Notes under the pieces: model-generated
The model's database searches: none
Seen by the model: only the letters and a program-made list of their open reading frames with translations
What the model was told of the DNA's origin: nothing
Shown here: positions 43,539 through 52,027 of the stretch, piece after piece
Layout: the number at the start of each line of letters is the position of its first letter
How positions within the stretch are numbered: the stretch's first letter is position 1
Program-made: the position numbers and the translations under genes
NCBI GenBank assembly: GCA_026707405.1
Contig: JAPOWW010000009.1
Location: forward strand, 96,452 to 160,451
DNA from: Chloroflexota bacterium
GTDB taxonomy: Bacteria; Chloroflexota; UBA11872; VXNJ01
DNA: 64,000 nt
Direction: 5' to 3'

Positions 43539-44604
43539 CAGCGGGATTCATCTGTCGAGGATCAACAGGCTGCTCGCCGCGTTCGAAGATCGCGGGATCG
43601 ATACGCTGCTGGTGTCCTCGCCTTCCAACCGTCGCTATCTCAGCGGATTCACAGGGAGCTCGGCGAACCTGCTGATAGCGGGTGAGCGCCGTCTGCTGAT
43701 AACCGACGGCAGGTATCTCACCCAGGCGGCGGCGCAGGCGCCGGACTATGAACTGGCTATTCACAGCGGGCCGCTGCTAGACCAGGTCGCCGCCTCCGCC
43801 CTCGACATCGGGGCCGCACGTCTGGGGTTCGATCCCGGGCTGACGACGGTGGCCGATTTCGAGGCGCTCTCGAAGCTACTGGAACCGGAGTGCGAGCTGG
43901 TAGGCGTGTCGGGCCTCGTCGAGGAGCTTCGCCTGCTAAAGGACGCAGCCGAGATGGAGGCGCTGCGGCGGGCGATTGCGATAGGCGACGCGGCAATGGA
44001 GGTTGCCGAGAAGTCCGTCCGTCCGGGCGTCCGCGAAATAGAGGTGGCTATAGCGATCGAGCGGGAGTTCAGACTGGCGGGGGCTTCGGGGCCGTCGTTT
44101 CCGGTGATAGTCGCTTCGGGTCGAAACGCGGCGATGCCTCATCACAGCCCGACTGGCAAGGAGATCGAGGCAGGCGACTCGGTAGTGATCGACATGGGGG
44201 CCAAGCTGGACGGATATTGCTCCGACATGACTCGCACGTTTTGTGTGGGCGGGCCGACGCCGATGTTCGAAAAGATTTACGGGATCGTGCTGGAGGCGCA
44301 GCAGGCGGCCATAGATGGCGTGCGGGACGGAATGTCTGCCAAGGACTGCGACGGTCTGGCGCGGGATGTAATTTCAGAGGCCGGTTACGGGGACAAGTTT
44401 GGACACGGCACGGGCCATGGGGTGGGACTGGATATTCACGAATCCCCGCGCGTGTCGTTCACGTCGAATGACGTGCTTCAGGCCGGAATGGTCCATTCGG
44501 TAGAGCCCGGCATCTATCTGCCCGAATGGGGTGGCGTGCGCATCGAGGACCTGGTTCTGGTAACGGAGGACGGTTCCGAGACGCTTTCCCAGTATCCCAA
44601 GTGA
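43516..44604 (+). CDS. Xaa-Pro aminopeptidase-like metallopeptidase (M24)
   Basis: The 362-residue protein has an N-terminal creatinase-type domain (LLVSSPSNRRYLSGFTGSSA, ERRLLITDGRY) and a C-terminal pita-bread domain with all five metal ligands: DMGAKLDGYCSDMTRTF (two Asp), GHGTGHGVGLDIHE (His), HSVEPGIYLPEWGG (Glu) and VRIEDLVLV (Glu). Members cleave the residue before proline. The ATG at 43516 is used; the frame is open further upstream inside mltG. Co-location with efp downstream is a very common bacterial gene order, which supports this assignment. Confidence 0.94.
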   Translation: MSNVSSDNSGIHLSRINRLLAAFEDRGIDTLLVSSPSNRRYLSGFTGSSANLLIAGERRLLITDGRYLTQAAAQAPDYELAIHSGPLLDQVAASALDIGAARLGFDPGLTTVADFEALSKLLEPECELVGVSGLVEELRLLKDAAEMEALRRAIAIGDAAMEVAEKSVRPGVREIEVAIAIEREFRLAGASGPSFPVIVASGRNAAMPHHSPTGKEIEAGDSVVIDMGAKLDGYCSDMTRTFCVGGPTPMFEKIYGIVLEAQQAAIDGVRDGMSAKDCDGLARDVISEAGYGDKFGHGTGHGVGLDIHESPRVSFTSNDVLQAGMVHSVEPGIYLPEWGGVRIEDLVLVTEDGSETLSQYPK

Positions 44605-44633
44605 GTTTCTAGTAGTTGTAGGCACGGAGGGGC

Positions 44634-45194
44634 TTGTTGCTTTCGGCGAATGAAGTAAGACGTGGAATGTTCCTGAGGATCGATGACAACCTTTGTGAAG
44701 TCGTGGAATCGCGTCATCAGAAGATCGGCAGGGGCGGGGCCAATCTGATACTCAAGCTGCGAAATGTGGATACCGGCGCGTCGGTGGACCGCAGCTTCCC
44801 CGCAACAAAGCGCTACGAGCGCGTCCGTCTCGATTCGCGTCAGATTCAATACATGTACGACGATCCCTCCGGTTATCACTTCATGGACATGGAGAGTTTT
44901 GAAGAGGTCACTCTAACCACCGACCTGCTGGGCGACGCGACGAAATATCTGATAGACGGCATGGAGATCGATCTGCTTGTAGAGGGTGAGCGCCCGCTGT
45001 CTGTCGAGCTGCCGCCGTCAGTTGAGATGGAGGTGGTGGAAGCGCCACCCGGTCACAAGGGCGATACCGCCACGGCGGGAACCAAGCCGGCCACGACCCA
45101 GACCGGCGTGGTGGTACAGGTACCTCTATTCGTGAACCGAGGCGACCGCATTCGCGTGGATACGAGGTCAGGCGCATATCTGGAGCGCGTGTAG
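44634..45194 (+). CDS. efp: Translation elongation factor P, arginine-type tip
   Basis: The 186-residue protein is EF-P by length, three-domain order and the signatures DDPSGYHFMDMESFEEVTL and YLIDGMEIDLLVEGERPLSVELPPSV, with the final VVVQVPLFVNRGDRIRVDTRSGAYLERV. EF-P helps ribosomes at polyproline stretches, of which this genome has several (linkers in the sugar dehydrogenase and CdaR). The domain-I tip that is PGKG in the Lys-type proteins reads QKIGRGGA, with Arg33 at the modified position and Ile in place of Pro. TTG at 44634. An accB-like gene follows after two bases. Confidence 0.95.
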   Translation: MLLSANEVRRGMFLRIDDNLCEVVESRHQKIGRGGANLILKLRNVDTGASVDRSFPATKRYERVRLDSRQIQYMYDDPSGYHFMDMESFEEVTLTTDLLGDATKYLIDGMEIDLLVEGERPLSVELPPSVEMEVVEAPPGHKGDTATAGTKPATTQTGVVVQVPLFVNRGDRIRVDTRSGAYLERV

Positions 45195-45196
45195 AC

Positions 45197-45676
45197 GTGA
45201 GTTCGACCGACGACCGCGAAGAATGGCAGAGGATGGTCGGTGAAGACCTGAAGGAGCTTCTAGACCTCGTCGAGGAGACCGGACTGGAGGAGCTGGAGGT
45301 CGCGGACGGCGAGCGCGCAATCAAGATTCGAGTGGACCGGTCGGCAGGTACGGAGCCGGTGGAGATCGATCCCGCGCCGGCGGAGACGCCCGATCCGATT
45401 CCGGAACCTGAGCCGTCGACGGTTGTGGTGACGGCCGACCGCGTCGGAACTTTCTACCGCTCGGCGGAAATAGAAGGCGCGCCGCTGAAAGCGGAAGGGG
45501 ACCTGGCCGAGGCGGGAGAAGCGGTCGCGTTTATCGACTCACTCAACATACTGCACGAGCTGACCGCTCCGAGCGGAGGCAGGATCGTCAGCTTCGGAGT
45601 CGAGGACGGGATCGACGTGGAGTACGGTCAGGAAGTTGCTGTAATCGAGCTCGAGCAAGCGGAAGTGGAGGCCTAA
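45197..45676 (+). CDS. Biotin-carboxyl-carrier-like protein lacking the biotinyl lysine
   Basis: The 159-residue protein has an acidic N-terminal helix (EDLKELLDLVEETGLEELEV), a Pro-rich linker (ETPDPIPEPEPS) and a C-terminal biotinyl-type domain with GTFYRSAEIEGAPL and APSGGRIVSFGVEDGIDVEYGQEV, as in AccB. The biotinylation motif, EAMK(L/M) in true carriers, reads DSLN: A111-F-I-D-S-L-N117-I, so Asn stands where biotin would be attached. The fold is otherwise intact. It cannot carry biotin by the normal route. It has GTG at 45197, two bases after efp, the usual efp-accB order, but no accC follows; the next gene is convergent secF. It may be a regulator of acetyl-CoA carboxylase or a repurposed domain. 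Confidence 0.85.
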   Translation: MSSTDDREEWQRMVGEDLKELLDLVEETGLEELEVADGERAIKIRVDRSAGTEPVEIDPAPAETPDPIPEPEPSTVVVTADRVGTFYRSAEIEGAPLKAEGDLAEAGEAVAFIDSLNILHELTAPSGGRIVSFGVEDGIDVEYGQEVAVIELEQAEVEA

Positions 45677-45688
45677 GGCTAACCCCGC

Positions 45689-46603
45689 TCAGGCCCTCAT
45701 CCTGTCCAGTGCCAATCGCGCCAGCTTCCGAAAGTCCCCTTCCTCCCAGCCGGCAAGCAGGCAGCTTGCGGTGAAGATCGAGGAATACGTGCCTATGGCT
45801 ATTCCGATAAGCAGCGCAAGCACGAAGTCACGGATAGTGTCGCCCCCCAGCACAAGCAGAGCGGCGAGAACGAAAATCGCCGTGAGAGAAGTGTTCAGGG
45901 ACCGGTCTATGGTCTGATTCAGGCTGAAGTTGACCACCTCCGAAAACGGCTTGTCCCGGTGTTGGGACCGGTTCTCGCGGATACGGTCAAAGACGACGAT
46001 CGTGTCATGGACCGAAAATCCAACGACTGTGAGAACAGCAGTCACGAACAGCGAATCGACTTCCATGCCTGCTATCTGGCCGAGAATGGAGAACGCTCCG
46101 AGGAGAATGACGCTGTCGTGAACGAGCGTGACTACTGCGGTGACTCCGTAACGAACGGGCCGGTCTACTTTGCGAAAGCTCCAGGTCAGATAGACGAGTA
46201 TCCCCAATGAGGCCACGCCGACCGCCAAGAATGCCTTGCGCGTGAGCTCGCGCCCGATGACAGGCCCGACACTGTTGAACGAAAGCTCTTCCACCGGCCC
46301 GAGTGTTTCCTGAAGTCTCGACTCGACCTCAGCCTTGTTTTCGCTGAGTATCGTCGCGGAGCGAATCAGGAAGGTATTTTCGCCAGCGGTCTTGACCGAC
46401 GCTCCTTCGACACCGTGATCCTCGAGCGCCTGAATGATCTCGCTCGACGTGACGCTTCGCTCGAACTGCAATCGAAGGATCGAGCCGCTAGTAAAGTCGA
46501 TTCCAAGCTTGATGCCGAAAACCAGTAGGGAGGCAACCGAGATCGCCACGACCGCGCCGGATATCGCGAAGTAGATGTGCCTACGTGAAATGATCTGAAA
46601 CAT
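45689..46603 (-). CDS. secF: Protein translocase subunit SecF
   Basis: The 304-residue protein has six membrane helices, with GIDFTSGSILRLQF after the first (the D(F)TGG-like loop of SecF), an external domain, and a block of helices containing LTVVGFSVHDTIVVFDRIRENR, FSEVVNFSLNQTIDRSLNTSLTAI and a Gly-rich end. It works with SecD to pull secreted proteins outward using the proton or ion gradient. ATG at 46603 is three bases after secD ends, so they are one operon. It ends convergently with the accB-like gene, 12 bases away. Confidence 0.97.
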   Translation of the reverse strand: MFQIISRRHIYFAISGAVVAISVASLLVFGIKLGIDFTSGSILRLQFERSVTSSEIIQALEDHGVEGASVKTAGENTFLIRSATILSENKAEVESRLQETLGPVEELSFNSVGPVIGRELTRKAFLAVGVASLGILVYLTWSFRKVDRPVRYGVTAVVTLVHDSVILLGAFSILGQIAGMEVDSLFVTAVLTVVGFSVHDTIVVFDRIRENRSQHRDKPFSEVVNFSLNQTIDRSLNTSLTAIFVLAALLVLGGDTIRDFVLALLIGIAIGTYSSIFTASCLLAGWEEGDFRKLARLALDRMRA

Positions 46604-46606
46604 AGC

Positions 46607-47923
46607 TTACGGAGCGGTCTCCGCCGAAGGTGAATCGACTCCATACCAGCGCGGGTCGTGGCCGCGCTTGAGCCGCACGACCACTCGCATGAACGTGCGG
46701 CTGGCGGTGATGGCGGAGAACATGCTCACGAGCACTCCGATAGCCAGAGTCAACGCGAAGCCCCGCACGACGCCGGAACCGAACTGCCACAGGACGGCGC
46801 AGGTGATGAGAGTGGCGATGTTCGAGTCGCGGATGGAGTTCCAGGCCCGCCTGAAACCTGCCTCGACGGCGGCGCCGATGGTGAGGCGGGACCTTAGCTC
46901 CTCTTTGGTCCTCTCGAAGATCAGTATGTTGGCGTCGACCGCCATTCCAACCGACAAGATGAAACCCGCGATGCCGGCCAGGGTCAGGGTAACGGGCAAC
47001 AACTTGAAGATCGCCAGCACGAGGGCGGCGTAGAGGAATAACGCCAGACTGGCGACCAAACCGGGCAGACGGTAGTAGGCCACCATGAACAGGAGCACGA
47101 GAACGAAGCCGACGATGCCCGCCCTGACGCTCTTTTCGAGTGAATCCTGGCCGAGCGTCGGACCGACCGTGAGGTTTTGCACTACCCGCAGCGGGACGGG
47201 CAACGCACCGTATCTGAGCTGGATTGCGACGCGGCGCGCCTCCTGGGCGTTGAAGTTGCCGGTGATGCGGCCTCTGGTGGATATCGCGGCCTGAATGACC
47301 GCCGATTGAATCACGCGTCCGTCGAGCGTTATCGACATCCACTGACCAATGTTGGCCGAAGTGTGCTCCTGGAACTTACCGCCACCCGCGTCGGTCAGCT
47401 CGAAGAGGATCTCCGGGTTGCCGATTTCGTCGAATCCCACGCTGGCGTCCTTGACCTCGGCTCCGGTGAGGATGCGGTCGGCGCCTTCGGTTGTCTCGTC
47501 AATAAATGAGCCTTCCTCGAAGGGAACGAATCCGGTCCCGAAGATCTCCAGGCTTCCGGTTTCCTTGAACAGCTTTATCGCTTCGTCCGGATCGCTTACG
47601 CCGGGAAGCTCGACGATGATGCGATCGTCACCTTCGATTTGGATTACCGGCTCCGCCACGCCGAGGGCATTGACGCGGTTTTCGATGATCTCTTTCACCG
47701 CTTCCATAGCACCTTCCGGTATCGCCTGACCGGGAACAGGATCGGCTTGGAATACAACGTGGAGGCCGCCCTGGAGGTCCAGCCCTTGCCGGACTTCCAG
47801 GTCACGCAGATTGCGGTCGCCCAGCGTGAGCGGAAGACCGGGAGTTCCCGGCCAGTCGACATAGACGGCGAATGCGGCCAGAGCCAGAATCGAAACAAGC
47901 GCGATGATCAGTCTTCGACGCAA
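46607..47923 (-). CDS. secD: Protein translocase subunit SecD
   Basis: The 438-residue protein has the SecD arrangement: one N-terminal helix, the first external domain with RQGLDLQGGLHVVFQA, VVKEI(I)ENRVNALGVAEPVIQ and RIIVELPGVSDPDEA, a second external part (ADRILTGAEVKDASVGFDE, AIQLRYGALPVPL), and a C-terminal set of five helices with GIAGFILSVGMAVDANILIFER and AFALTLAIGVLVSMFSAI. It forms the SecDF complex with the next gene. The start is TTG at 47923. The region between this start and the divergent gene at 48145 likely holds two promoters, but none is clear. Confidence 0.97.
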   Translation of the reverse strand: MRRRLIIALVSILALAAFAVYVDWPGTPGLPLTLGDRNLRDLEVRQGLDLQGGLHVVFQADPVPGQAIPEGAMEAVKEIIENRVNALGVAEPVIQIEGDDRIIVELPGVSDPDEAIKLFKETGSLEIFGTGFVPFEEGSFIDETTEGADRILTGAEVKDASVGFDEIGNPEILFELTDAGGGKFQEHTSANIGQWMSITLDGRVIQSAVIQAAISTRGRITGNFNAQEARRVAIQLRYGALPVPLRVVQNLTVGPTLGQDSLEKSVRAGIVGFVLVLLFMVAYYRLPGLVASLALFLYAALVLAIFKLLPVTLTLAGIAGFILSVGMAVDANILIFERTKEELRSRLTIGAAVEAGFRRAWNSIRDSNIATLITCAVLWQFGSGVVRGFALTLAIGVLVSMFSAITASRTFMRVVVRLKRGHDPRWYGVDSPSAETAP

Positions 47924-48144
47924 GATGGCAAACCAGACTATGGGGTGGAGAGCGGATTTTTCTTGGGCACTGTGATTATCTTATCGGCAGGCGATCCGGC
48001 GTCTAATCGATGCATGTTCGTTCGCTATGCTTCGGACGCTCCAAGACCGGTCTGGCGGTATCCGGTTTAACGTAATCGTCGGATCGTCGATACTCGGATA
48101 GGGAATCGATAGAAAAGCGACCGCAGGGTTGCAAAGGCGGTGAT

Positions 48145-49011
48145 ATGTCGAGGGCAACCACACTAAGAAAACGACTGGAAGGACCCGAAATCATCGTGAT
48201 GCCGGGCGCCTACGACGTGCTCACAGCGGTGCTGGTCGAAGGGGCTGGATTCGATACGGTGTTCACGACAGGATTCGGTGCTTCGGCGAGCATGCTTGGA
48301 GTGCCGGACATCGGCCTCCTGACCATGCCGGAGGCAGTCGACCTCGCCCGCCGAGTGACGAACGCGGTGAGCATTCCGCTGGTGGCGGACATGGACACGG
48401 GATACGGGAATCCGCTGAATGTGATCCGAACGGTCGAGCAGTGTATTGCCGCGGACGTGGGCGGAATAATCCTCGAAGACCAGGAGTGGCCGAAAAAGTG
48501 CGGACACTTCGCGGGCAAGCGAGTCATCCCGCTGGAGGACCACGTGCAAAAGATCCGGGCCGCGGTCGACGCGAGGTCGGGACACGATCTGGTGCTGATA
48601 GCTCGGACCGACGCCAGGGCGCCGCTCGGAATGGACGAAGCGGTCAGGCGCGGGAGGGCATATCGAGAAGCCGGGGCGGACGTCGTATTCATCGAGGCTC
48701 CGCGGTCGTTGGAGGACCTGGAGACGATAGTGGAGGCGTTCCCCGACGCGCCGCTCTTCGCAAACATGATCGAGGGCGGAGTTACGCCGTTTCTGAGCTA
48801 CCAGGAGCTTCAGGAGATCGGGTTCAAGATGGTCGTATACCCGCTTTCGTCGCTCTTCACCACGGCGAATGCCGTTGCGCAAATGCTGGGGGTCTTGCGA
48901 GAAACGGGCACGACGGCTGGATTCGATTACAAGGTTTCCTTCGAGGAGTTCGAGGCGATCGTGGATACCCCGAAATACCGCGCGATGGAGACTGAATACG
49001 CGGTGCGTTAA
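48145..49011 (+). CDS. Isocitrate lyase/PEP mutase family enzyme
   Basis: The 288-residue protein is a TIM-barrel carbon-carbon or carbon-phosphorus lyase/mutase: PGAYDVLTAVLVEGAGFDTV, GYGNPLNVIRTVEQCIAADV, then VGGIILEDQEWPKKCGHFAG. The KKCGH loop, with catalytic Cys, is the form found in isocitrate and 2-methylisocitrate lyases, whereas PEP mutases have a different loop. LIARTDARAPLGMDEAVRRG and ADVVFIEAPRSLEDL follow. Length favours a methylisocitrate-lyase-like or oxaloacetate-decarboxylase-like enzyme. No propionate genes are adjacent. ATG at 48145 follows AAAGG at a suitable distance. Confidence 0.9.
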   Translation: MSRATTLRKRLEGPEIIVMPGAYDVLTAVLVEGAGFDTVFTTGFGASASMLGVPDIGLLTMPEAVDLARRVTNAVSIPLVADMDTGYGNPLNVIRTVEQCIAADVGGIILEDQEWPKKCGHFAGKRVIPLEDHVQKIRAAVDARSGHDLVLIARTDARAPLGMDEAVRRGRAYREAGADVVFIEAPRSLEDLETIVEAFPDAPLFANMIEGGVTPFLSYQELQEIGFKMVVYPLSSLFTTANAVAQMLGVLRETGTTAGFDYKVSFEEFEAIVDTPKYRAMETEYAVR

Positions 49012-49133
49012 CCCCGTTCCGAGCTATATAAGGATGTGTTAGGGATGTCGTTGCTTGTGCCCAAACCGAGTTAGTGCGGGCCTATGTATAGGCTATCGTC
49101 GACTTTGAAACACGTATCCACCAAGGAGGAGAC

Positions 49134-49817
49134 ATGCAATATCAAATCAAGGGCACAGTGATGCCCCATCTGGAAATCCAGCTTGGCCCAGGCGAATCGG
49201 TATACACGGAGTCGGGGGCCATGGCATGGATGGATGCGGGCATTGAAATGAGTACGACGGGCCGCGGCGGCCTGGGCGGCATGTTGAAACGCATGGTTAC
49301 GAGCGAGTCCGTCTTTGTAACCAATTTCCGCAGTGAATCCGGCGGCGACATGGTGGCTTTCGTCTCCGAGGTTCCCGGGGCGATCATACCCATAGAGCTG
49401 CGTGAGGGGGAGTCGATAATCGCTCAAAAGGACTCGTTTCTCGTTGCGGAACAGTCGGTGGAGTTTTCGGCGATTTTCACCAAGCGAATCGGCGGCGGGC
49501 TGCTCGGCGGCGAGGGATTCATCCTGCAACGATTTACCGGCCCGGGACTGGTTTTCGTGGCGGTTGGAGGAGAAGCCCAGGAATATGACCTGGCGGCCGG
49601 GCAGACTCTGAAGGTTGACACCGGGCACGTGGCTATGTTCGAGCCTAGCGTGGAATACGACATTGCGATGGTGAAGGGGGTCAGCAACATCCTCTTCGGC
49701 GGCGAGGGACTGTTTCTGGCGACGCTAAGCGGTCCCGGGAAGGTATGGCTGCAACGGATGCCCATACGCAACCTTGCGGCGGCGGTGCTGCGGTTTATGC
49801 CGAAGCGGCGCAACTAA
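49134..49817 (+). CDS. AIM24/TIGR00266 family protein
   Basis: The 227-residue protein begins MQYQIKGTVMPHLEIQLGPG and has repeated beta strands with glycine-rich turns: SVYTESGAMAWMDAGIEM, GGLGGMLKRMVTSESVF, GGGLLGGEGFILQRFTGPGL and the C-terminal GEGLFLATLSGPGKVWLQRMP. These match the TIGR00266/AIM24 family, whose molecular role in bacteria is not settled. Strong ribosome-binding site AAGGAGGAG precedes ATG 49134. A 12-base palindrome, CCTATGTATAGG, lies at 49081-49092, about 40 bases upstream, and could be an operator or part of the promoter. Confidence 0.92.
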   Translation: MQYQIKGTVMPHLEIQLGPGESVYTESGAMAWMDAGIEMSTTGRGGLGGMLKRMVTSESVFVTNFRSESGGDMVAFVSEVPGAIIPIELREGESIIAQKDSFLVAEQSVEFSAIFTKRIGGGLLGGEGFILQRFTGPGLVFVAVGGEAQEYDLAAGQTLKVDTGHVAMFEPSVEYDIAMVKGVSNILFGGEGLFLATLSGPGKVWLQRMPIRNLAAAVLRFMPKRRN

Positions 49818-49844
49818 CGAGCGAGGAACGCGGGTAGCGCGGGA

Positions 49845-50243
49845 TCAGGGGCCCGCCGCGGCCAGCGCTTCAAGATTCGTCATTGCCGCTTCCGCCGCCT
49901 CAGACACGCTAGCTTCGTCAAGGTCGGCGACCAGTTCGTCGTAGCCTAAAGATCGCAGAGCCGGTAGCAGGTCGTTGCAGAAGTGGCTTCTAGTGAAGGC
50001 GACGCCCTGGTCGATGCTGGCTACCCCTTCCATGGTCACCCTGTCTTCCGCGCCGTCCAGGCTCCAGTGGTGTCGATGTGGATGGTTGGCGAAGCAGTCG
50101 TAGCGGAATATCTCACGCACTTCACCGGAATGCAGTTCGGCGTAAAGCTCGGCTGCCGGTCCGTGGTCGCCCGGATCGACTCGGTAAGCGGTAACGAACT
50201 TCAGCCGCCCGGCCTCTTGCGTCAGCCCGTCTCGTCTGGCCAT
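49845..50243 (-). CDS. Conserved hypothetical protein, His-rich motif
   Basis: The 132-residue soluble protein has no signal or membrane helix. Visible features are an N-terminal strand (LKFVTAYRVDPGDHG), an aromatic/His-rich block EIFRYDCFANHPHRHHWSLD, and an acidic C terminus rich in Ala and Glu. The HPHRHHW cluster could bind metal. I do not recognise the family. It lies alone between two plus-strand genes, with ATG at 50243. Confidence 0.6.
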   Translation of the reverse strand: MARRDGLTQEAGRLKFVTAYRVDPGDHGPAAELYAELHSGEVREIFRYDCFANHPHRHHWSLDGAEDRVTMEGVASIDQGVAFTRSHFCNDLLPALRSLGYDELVADLDEASVSEAAEAAMTNLEALAAAGP

Positions 50244-50399
50244 TTCCGCCCGGTCCCAATCTCGCAGCGTCGGACGAACCTTACGTCGATCTGAGGCGTG
50301 CTGCTGAACCTCGTCGGCGCTGGCCTTCAGGTTATCAGCAGAGGGGCGAGTGGATGCGCTCGGTCAGGCGATCTTGCGTCGCTGAAGTACAATCCGCGA

Positions 50400-51914
50400 A
50401 TGCTCGCCAAAGTGCATAGCTGCGCTCTTATCGGCCTCGAAGGCGTTCCGGTCGAGGTAGAGGTTGATATTTCCCAGGGTCTGGGGGCGTTCAACGTCGT
50501 GGGGCTTCCCGACGCGGCGGTGCAGGAAGCCCGCGAGCGGGTGCGCGCGGCAATCAAGAACTCCGGGGGCCTGTTTCCGAACAGACGGGTGACGGTCAAT
50601 CTGGCGCCGGCTGACGTCCGCAAGGAAGGCGGAGTTCACGATCTCTCGATGGCCGTCGGTATTTTGACTGCTTCGGGGCAGATCGTTTTGCGCAACGAGC
50701 GGCCGCTGTTTCTCGGTGAGCTTTCGCTGGACGGAGGCGTACGGCACTCCAACGGAGTGCTGCCGATGGTCGCGATTGGACAAGAGTCAGGATTCGACAC
50801 GGCATACGTGTCAGCGGAAGACGCTCCTGAGGCCGCGGCGGTGCGCGGCATGACCGTCTATCCGGTCGATTCGTTGCAACAGCTTGTCGCTCATTTCAAC
50901 GGCTTGATACAGATCGAGCCGCATGTCGAGCGCTCGGAACCAGGGGCCGAGGATACCTACGGACCAGACATGCGCGACATCCGCGGGCAGGAGCACGCAA
51001 AGCGCGCGCTGGAAGTTGCGGCGGCGGGAGGTCACAACGTCGCGATGGTCGGTCCGCCGGGAACGGGCAAGACGTTGCTGGCACGGGCGATGCCGTCGAT
51101 TTTGCCGACGCTGACGTTCGATGAATCACTAGAAGTGACCAAGATACACAGCGTGGCGGGAGTTCTGTCGCGAAGCGTGTCGCTGGTAACCGAACGGCCG
51201 TTCCGGTCTCCGCATCACACGATTTCCCATGCCGGGCTGGTGGGCGGCGGAACCGTGCCGCGCCCTGGAGAGATCAGTCTGGCGCACCGTGGCGTGCTAT
51301 TTCTGGACGAGTTTCCGGAATTCGACCGAGTTTCGCTCGAGTCGCTGCGGCAGCCGCTGGAGGAGGGCGACATTACGGTAGCGCGGGCCGCAGCGACCGC
51401 AGTGCTGCCGGCGCGGTTCATGCTCGTGGCGGCCATGAATCCGTGCCCGTGTGGATATTTGGGAGACGCGCGCAGGGAGTGCACCTGCACGCAGTCGCAA
51501 ATCACGCGCTATCACCGGCGTATCTCCGGTCCGCTTCTGGATCGAATCGACGTGCATGTTGAGGTGCCGCGGGTGAAGTACGAAGAAATGGCGGGAGTTG
51601 CCACCGGAGAACGGTCGGAGAGCATAGGCAAGCGAGTCGCCGAGGCGCGAGAGATCGGAGCCGAGCGGCTGAGTGGGACGGGAAGACTCATGAACGCGGA
51701 GATGAACCCGAAGGACGTGGACAGGTTCTGTGAGACCGACCGGGATGCGGAGTCATTGCTGCGACATGCGCACGACCGGTTGCAGCTTTCGGGGCGTGGG
51801 TTCCATCGGGTGTTGAAGGTGGCGCGGACTATAGCGGACCTGGATGGAGGCGAGCGGATCGGCGTCTCGCATCTGGGCGAGGCCCTGCAATATCGCGCGC
51901 GGGCAGAAGATTGA
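50400..51914 (+). CDS. YifB/ComM-type Mg-chelatase-like AAA+ ATPase
   Basis: The 504-residue protein has an N-terminal Lon-substrate-like/ChlI-N domain (VVGLPDAAVQEARERVRAAI, NRRVTVNLAPADVRKEGGVH, DLSMAVGIL), then the AAA+ core with Walker A GPPGTGKTLLARAMPSI, Walker B LFLDEFPEF, and RPLEEGDITVARAAATAVLPARF and MNPCPCGYLGD with the Cys-rich zinc-like segment of this family. The C-terminal domain holds LQLSGRGFHRVLKVARTIADL. ComM-like proteins are hexameric helicases for branch migration during transformation. ATG at 50400 is the family-like start; an upstream in-frame extension is not. Confidence 0.95.
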   Translation: MLAKVHSCALIGLEGVPVEVEVDISQGLGAFNVVGLPDAAVQEARERVRAAIKNSGGLFPNRRVTVNLAPADVRKEGGVHDLSMAVGILTASGQIVLRNERPLFLGELSLDGGVRHSNGVLPMVAIGQESGFDTAYVSAEDAPEAAAVRGMTVYPVDSLQQLVAHFNGLIQIEPHVERSEPGAEDTYGPDMRDIRGQEHAKRALEVAAAGGHNVAMVGPPGTGKTLLARAMPSILPTLTFDESLEVTKIHSVAGVLSRSVSLVTERPFRSPHHTISHAGLVGGGTVPRPGEISLAHRGVLFLDEFPEFDRVSLESLRQPLEEGDITVARAAATAVLPARFMLVAAMNPCPCGYLGDARRECTCTQSQITRYHRRISGPLLDRIDVHVEVPRVKYEEMAGVATGERSESIGKRVAEAREIGAERLSGTGRLMNAEMNPKDVDRFCETDRDAESLLRHAHDRLQLSGRGFHRVLKVARTIADLDGGERIGVSHLGEALQYRARAED

Positions 51915-52027
51915 CAAGTATCCCCCAAAAGTCGCGCCGGTCTTTATCCTGCATCCTGCGGCGTTGCTTACGGGGCTACCGACCGTAAAGGAATAAGGCT
52001 AGATCAAGGATCTGCGTGAGTTTCGCT

